Assembly (NCBI RefSeq): GCF_000444995.1
Contig: NC_022041.1
Coordinates: 3,041,501 to 3,105,500, forward strand
Reading direction: 5' to 3'
DNA length: 64,000 bases
DNA from: Paracoccus aminophilus JCM 7686
GTDB taxonomy: Bacteria > Pseudomonadota > Alphaproteobacteria > Rhodobacterales > Rhodobacteraceae
Part shown: one piece after another, positions 62,382 to 64,000 of the stretch
Position numbering within the stretch: the stretch's first letter is position 1
Layout of the letters: the number at the start of each line of letters is the position of its first letter
The notes under the pieces: generated by a model
Databases searched by the model: none
What the model was told of the DNA's origin: nothing
What the model saw: the letters and a program-made list of their open reading frames with translations, nothing else
Position numbers and translations under genes: made by a program

Positions 62382-62837
62382 ATGTTTCAACTTCCCCCTG
62401 GACGGCGTCGGCTGGTCTATGTCGTCATTTTCGAGATCACCGCGATCACGCTCTCGACCTTCCTGCTGATGTGGCTCAGCGGCAGCGGCGCGAGCCAATC
62501 CCTGCCGCTGGCCATCGCAGTCTCGGCCATCGCGGTCAGCTGGAATTATCTTTACAACACGCTCTTCGAGGCATGGGAGCGCAGGCGCCGCATCGCGGCG
62601 CGCACGGTCAAGATCCGCACGCTCCATGCGCTCGGCTTCGAGGCGGGCCTGCTGGTGGCGACCGTCCCGCTTTACATGGTCTGGTATAGCGTCGGCGTTC
62701 TTGCCGCGATCCAGATGGAACTCGCGCTGATCGCCTTCTTCCTCGTCTATACCTACCTGTTCACCTGGGGCTTCGACACGGTCTTCGCTTTGCCGCGCTA
62801 TGACGCAGATGGGGACGGCGCCGCGCCCGCCAAATGA
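62382..62837 (+). CDS. PACE-family multidrug transporter
   Basis: 151 residues with four predicted membrane helices in two tandem halves (BTP domains): RRLVYVVIFEITAITLSTFL, SWNYLYNTLFEAWERRR, HALGFEAGLLVATVPLYMVW and LVYTYLFTWGFDTVFALP. These match PACE exporters such as AceI, which expel biocides (for example chlorhexidine) and perhaps polyamines. GGAGG precedes the ATG. Confidence 0.88.
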   Translation: MFQLPPGRRRLVYVVIFEITAITLSTFLLMWLSGSGASQSLPLAIAVSAIAVSWNYLYNTLFEAWERRRRIAARTVKIRTLHALGFEAGLLVATVPLYMVWYSVGVLAAIQMELALIAFFLVYTYLFTWGFDTVFALPRYDADGDGAAPAK

Positions 62838-62846
62838 CGCCCGGCC

Positions 62847-63548
62847 TTAATCGGGCACCAGCATATAGCCCAGACCGCGCACGGTTTGCAGAAAGCGCGG
62901 CTCGCGCGGGTCGGGCTCGATCTTGCGGCGCAGGCGGGTGATCTGAACATCAATGGCGCGCTCGGAATTGTCGCCCGCCTCCTCCGAGGGGCTGCGGCCA
63001 AGCTCTTCGATGAGATCGGTCCGGCTCACCGGCGCGCCCGGCGTATCGGCAAGGCGACGCATCAGCACCTGCTCGGTCCCGGTCAGACGCACCGGAACCT
63101 CCCCCTGCCAGAGATCGCCCTTGTCGACATCATAGCGCAACCCGCCAAGCGTCAGGAACTTCGGCCCCCGCGCCTCTGTCGCGGGCATCCGGCGCAGGAT
63201 CGCGGCAATGCGCAGCAACAGCTCGCGCGGCTCGAAGGGCTTGGGCAGGTAGTCATCGGCGCCGCTTTCAAGCCCGGTGATCCGGTCGCCGGTCTCGCCC
63301 TTCGCTGTCAGCAGAAGGATCGGCGTCGTCATCCGTTTGCGCAGATCGCGGGTCAGCGAGAACCCGTCCTCACCGGGCATCATCACATCCAGCACGATGA
63401 GATCGAAATCGAGCCCCGCCAGCAAGCGCCGCGCGTGTTCGGCATCGCGCGCTGTCGTGACCAGATAGCCGCTGCGCATCAGGAATCGGCGGAGCAGCGA
63501 GCGGATGCGTTCGTCGTCATCGACGACCAGAATATGGGCTTCGGTCAA
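62847..63548 (-). CDS. petR: OmpR-type response regulator, PetR-like
   Basis: 233 residues. Receiver with HILVVDDDERIRSLLRRFL, phosphorylated Asp in LIVLDVMMPGEDGF, and a C-terminal winged helix with ERAIDVQITRLRRKIEPDP. Close, from memory, to Rhodobacter capsulatus PetR, needed there for growth, and encoded with petP as here. Starts four bases after the petP stop. No kinase lies beside it. Confidence 0.85.
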   Translation of the reverse strand: MTEAHILVVDDDERIRSLLRRFLMRSGYLVTTARDAEHARRLLAGLDFDLIVLDVMMPGEDGFSLTRDLRKRMTTPILLLTAKGETGDRITGLESGADDYLPKPFEPRELLLRIAAILRRMPATEARGPKFLTLGGLRYDVDKGDLWQGEVPVRLTGTEQVLMRRLADTPGAPVSRTDLIEELGRSPSEEAGDNSERAIDVQITRLRRKIEPDPREPRFLQTVRGLGYMLVPD

Positions 63549-63552
63549 TTTC

Positions 63553-64000
63553 TTACGCTTCGTCCTCAGGCTTCAAGGCACGATACTGGCGAAGGGTGTC
63601 GCGGTCCATCATCGCTTCCATGACCTGACGAAATCCCGCCACCGCTTGCGGCCCCGCAGTGCGATAAGCATTGCGCATCCGGCTGCGCTGCGGCTCGGAC
63701 AGACGCCGCTCAAGCGCGGTGCCCTTCTCGGTCAGATGCAGCAACCGCTCGCGCCGGTCGCGCCGCCCAACCCGGCTTTCGACCAGACCGTCCTCGATCA
63801 GACTGCGCAACACGCGGTTCAGCGACTGCTTGGTCACTTGCAGCACATCGAGGAGCGCCGTCACCGTAAGCCCGGGCTCGCGGTTGATGAAGTAAAGCGC
63901 GCGATGATGAGCGCGGCCATAGTCGATTTCCGACAGGATCTGATCCGGGTCCGAGGTAAAGGCGCGGTAAGAGAAATACATCGCCTCGATGCCGCGCCGG
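63553..64000 (-). CDS. petP: MarR-family regulator, PetP-like (5' end beyond the window)
   Basis: Winged HTH with HHRALYFINREPGLTVTALL, VTKQSLNRVLRSLIEDGLVE and a RRDRRERLLHLTEKG wing. The frame is open to the window edge (RRGIEAMYFSY), and relatives have a longer N-terminus, so the ATG at 63981 is probably internal. Directly upstream of petR, the petP-petR order described in Rhodobacter. Confidence 0.82.
   Translation of the reverse strand, partial: RRGIEAMYFSYRAFTSDPDQILSEIDYGRAHHRALYFINREPGLTVTALLDVLQVTKQSLNRVLRSLIEDGLVESRVGRRDRRERLLHLTEKGTALERRLSEPQRSRMRNAYRTAGPQAVAGFRQVMEAMMDRDTLRQYRALKPEDEA

Overview
The window is a GC-rich bacterial chromosome segment from an alphaproteobacterium of the order Rhodobacterales, most likely Paracoccus or a close relative. 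This rests on gene orders typical of that group (rpmH-rnpA-yidD-ttcA/yidC-engB-argB, rimP-nusA-ylxR-infB, lysC-ptsP, hslO-NUDIX-cca, petP-petR, secA opposite a parvulin-argJ-mutT run), on protein sequences close to Rhodobacter/Paracoccus versions, and on Calvin-cycle genes (cbbR, cbbF, cbbP). The assignment comes from reading alone; no database search was run.

Layout. Positions 1-2090 are the right end of an integrated element: a phage-type gene fragment, a 46-codon ORF and a large serine recombinase whose last codons run into the 3' end of a tRNA-Met gene (probable attR). Positions 2134-18063 are core genome: gltX, a zincin-like protease, sixA, argB, then engB/MOSC/yidC/degenerate EAL/ttcA/yidD/rnpA/rpmH on the minus strand, an orphan histidine kinase, two identical tRNA-Arg genes, and ptsP and lysC.

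Positions 18200-27854 are the main accessory locus, read on the minus strand: vgrG, an EagR-type chaperone (DUF1795), a 1611-residue PAAR-Rhs protein with a C-terminal AHH-like nuclease tip, then four candidate immunity genes. Two of these are 89 percent identical 181-residue paralogs that flank a SUKH-4-like gene and an SMI1/KNR4-like gene. This is a type VI secretion Rhs effector island with an immunity array; no T6SS structural genes lie in the window.

Positions 28245-35411 hold an alpha/beta hydrolase, tRNA-Cys, an unexplained tandem 32-base repeat, a DUF1178 gene, Kdo transferase, ribulose-phosphate epimerase, and cbbP-cbbF divergent from cbbR. CbbF has lost several canonical fructose-bisphosphatase active-site residues. 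Positions 35469-50524 are housekeeping genes: hslO behind a sigma-32-type promoter, NUDIX, cca, ABC exporter, RNA methyltransferase, two L,D-transpeptidases, a CAP lipoprotein, hemH, a NDUFAF5-like methyltransferase, comF, glutaredoxin, a nitrilase-family amidase, MarR, ubiG and prolyl aminopeptidase. Positions 50573-56187 are the rimP-nusA-ylxR-infB operon with a premature terminator in its leader. The window ends with a 41-codon gene, mutT, argJ, a parvulin, secA, a PACE-type transporter, petR and the 5'-truncated petP.

Many neighbours overlap by exactly four bases (ATGA or GTGA), pointing to translational coupling. The four tRNA genes and rpmH all have TTG-type -35 boxes spaced 17 bases from TA-type -10 boxes, so standard housekeeping promoters are readable here.
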